A DNA stretch of 33,687 bases, taken from Betaproteobacteria bacterium. GTDB lineage: Bacteria > Pseudomonadota > Gammaproteobacteria > Burkholderiales > SG8-39. The notes below the pieces were generated by a model. That model worked only from the letters and a program-made list of their open reading frames with translations. It was not told the DNA's origin and did not search any database. A program made the translations under genes and the position numbers. Below, piece by piece: positions 32,534-33,687 of the stretch. The DNA is taken from positions 1 through 33,687 of the forward strand of contig CANJRC010000031.1 of NCBI GenBank assembly GCA_947476535.1. Direction: 5' to 3'. Every line of letters starts with the position of its first letter. Position 1 is the stretch's first letter.

Positions 32534-33544
32534 ATGGAGCGAAGACCACTTGGAAAGACCGGACTGAATCTTTCCGTACTCGGCTTCGGTTGCGGCTGGG
32601 TCGGCGGCTTGATGATCAAGGGCAGTGCCGCCGACCAGGCGCACGCCGTGGTACGCGCGCAGGAACTGGGCATCAACTACTTCGACACCGCGCCGCACTA
32701 TGGCAACGGGGAATCGGAACGCAACCTGGGTCGCGCGCTGGCAGACACGGGCTCGACCGGCGCGATCGTCGGCACCAAGACCTGGGTCAGCGTGCCCGAG
32801 TCCGGCCCCATCTCGAAGGCTATCGCGGACTACATCGACACCTCGATTGCCACCAGTCTCAAGCTGCTGCGGCGGGAATGCGTCGATCTCCTGCAGTTGC
32901 ACAATGTGTTGGCCATGCGCCGGGCAGGCAACGTGCTCGATCCGGACACGGTGCTAGGCGAGGTGGTCCCGGTCTTCGAGCGCTTGAAGCGCGAAGGCAA
33001 GGTGCGCGCCTTCGGCTTTACCGGCCTGGGAGAAACGGCCGCCACCCTCGAAATCATCGACAGCGGCGCCATGGCGAGCGTGCAGGTGGTGCACAACATG
33101 CTGAACGACAGCGTGGCGCGCGCCATGCCCAACGGTTATCCCGGGCAGGACTACGGACAACTGCTGGCACGCACGCAGGCGCGTGGCGTCGGCGCGCTCG
33201 GCATACGCGCGCTGGCCGGCGGCGCGCTCTCGGGCAGCCACGAGCGGCACGCCGTTGCGCTGCCCTCGGTGCCGCCGCTCGGCTCCGGTGTGGATTACGC
33301 CGCGGATGTGGCACGCTCGCAGCGGTTGGCCGTGCTGGTGGACGAGGGGCATGCCGCCACACTGGTCGAGGCGGCCATGCGTTTTGCCGCCGGGAATCCT
33401 GCCATCGCAAGCACCATGCTCGGGCTCTCCAGCCTCGAGCAACTGGAAACGGCCGCAGCCGCGGTCACCAAGGGTCCGCTGTCACCGGCGGCGCTGGCGC
33501 GCCTGGCCGAATTGCAGGCGACTTTCGTCGGCGAGCCGCGCTAG
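32534..33544 (+). CDS. Aldo/keto reductase
   Basis: A 336-residue TIM-barrel NAD(P)H-dependent carbonyl reductase. The catalytic tetrad is recognisable: Asp51 and Tyr56 in YFDTAPHYG, Lys82 in GTKTW and His123 in LQLHN. The N-terminal PLGKTGLNLSVLGFGC motif is typical of the AKR family that includes YajO- and Gcy-like proteins. The ATG at 32534 has GGAG 6 nt upstream, better than the GTG at 32510. The stop is followed at once by the start of an IS630-type element, so the natural C-terminus may have been altered. The substrate is unknown. Confidence 0.9.
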   Translation: MERRPLGKTGLNLSVLGFGCGWVGGLMIKGSAADQAHAVVRAQELGINYFDTAPHYGNGESERNLGRALADTGSTGAIVGTKTWVSVPESGPISKAIADYIDTSIATSLKLLRRECVDLLQLHNVLAMRRAGNVLDPDTVLGEVVPVFERLKREGKVRAFGFTGLGETAATLEIIDSGAMASVQVVHNMLNDSVARAMPNGYPGQDYGQLLARTQARGVGALGIRALAGGALSGSHERHAVALPSVPPLGSGVDYAADVARSQRLAVLVDEGHAATLVEAAMRFAAGNPAIASTMLGLSSLEQLETAAAAVTKGPLSPAALARLAELQATFVGEPR

Positions 33545-33687
33545 TGTAGTGCGCCGTAAATATTAAAACTTAATTGCGATTGCCGTGTCTGTAGTATTAG
33601 GAGGGCACAGACATGCGAATCGCACCCACGATCACAATCACCGAGACGCAGGCACGCCAGCTTCAGGCTTGGGCGCGCGGGCGTAGC
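33545..33687 (+). mobile_element. Left end of an IS630-family insertion sequence (truncated by window)
   Basis: The element probably begins within a few bases of the aldo/keto reductase stop: the AT-rich leader from 33545 precedes a transposase start at 33613. IS630 elements insert at TA, and TA occurs in the CTAG around 33542. The exact terminal inverted repeat cannot be defined without the other end. Confidence 0.65.
33613..33687 (+). CDS. IS630-family transposase, N-terminal fragment
   Basis: Twenty-five residues are visible before the window ends, starting MRIAPTITIT and continuing with ARQLQAWARGRS. This is the typical IS630/Tc1-mariner-type transposase N-terminus that leads into its helix-turn-helix. 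A strong ribosome site, AGGAGGG, lies 7 nt before the ATG. The DDE catalytic domain is outside the window, so completeness is unknown. Insertion sequences often break assemblies, so this may mark a contig end. Confidence 0.75.
   Translation, partial: MRIAPTITITETQARQLQAWARGRS

Overview
The window is a high-GC chromosomal segment that looks betaproteobacterial. The evidence is the gene order mreB-mreC-mreD-mrdA-rodA-rlpA followed by dacC, a DUF493 gene, lipB and lipA, which is a classic Betaproteobacteria/Burkholderiales arrangement, together with the protein signatures. I cannot place genus or species. No tRNA, rRNA or CRISPR array is visible.

Region 1 (1-8802, all + strand) is an elongasome/cell-wall block: partial mreB, mreC, mreD, PBP2 (mrdA), rodA, two consecutive RlpA-type lipoproteins (DPBB plus SPOR), and a lipoprotein-like metallo-beta-lactamase-fold hydrolase. 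Most genes are a few bases apart or overlap. Region 2 (8880-12342, +) has its own extended -10 promoter and carries dacC, the DUF493 gene, lipB and lipA. LipA ends in an unusual heptapeptide repeat tail. A two-gene YeeE/YedE-type sulfur permease follows (12439-13303).

Region 3 (13314-20462) is an accessory, probably catabolic segment. It holds a VOC protein, a TauD-type dioxygenase and an amidohydrolase on the - strand. Divergent to these are an IclR regulator, a luciferase-like monooxygenase and a short MetE-type methyltransferase on the + strand, closed by an isocitrate-lyase/PEP-mutase family lyase on the - strand. The amidohydrolase has a near-consensus sigma-70 promoter (TTGACA-16-TATAAG), with phased repeats just downstream that look like an IclR operator.

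Region 4 (20529-27285) has a small membrane protein divergent from a WYL regulator, a 43-bp tandem repeat, and a leftward three-gene set (MmgE/PrpD, orphan solute-binding protein, stand-alone homodimeric 2-oxoacid dehydrogenase E1). Region 5 (27442-33544) is mixed: a DUF4258-like small protein, a possible 26-aa peptide, a fatty acid desaturase, RidA, a HI0933-type flavoprotein, a second VOC protein, PPK2, a decayed heme-binding beta-barrel fragment and an aldo/keto reductase. The window ends inside an IS630-type transposase gene.

The least explained signal is an approximately 75-nt intergenic element found twice in the same orientation (10075-10148 and 16638-16712). Its hairpins are preserved despite base changes, and each copy lies 40-60 nt before a start codon. 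I found no obvious new defence or mobile system.
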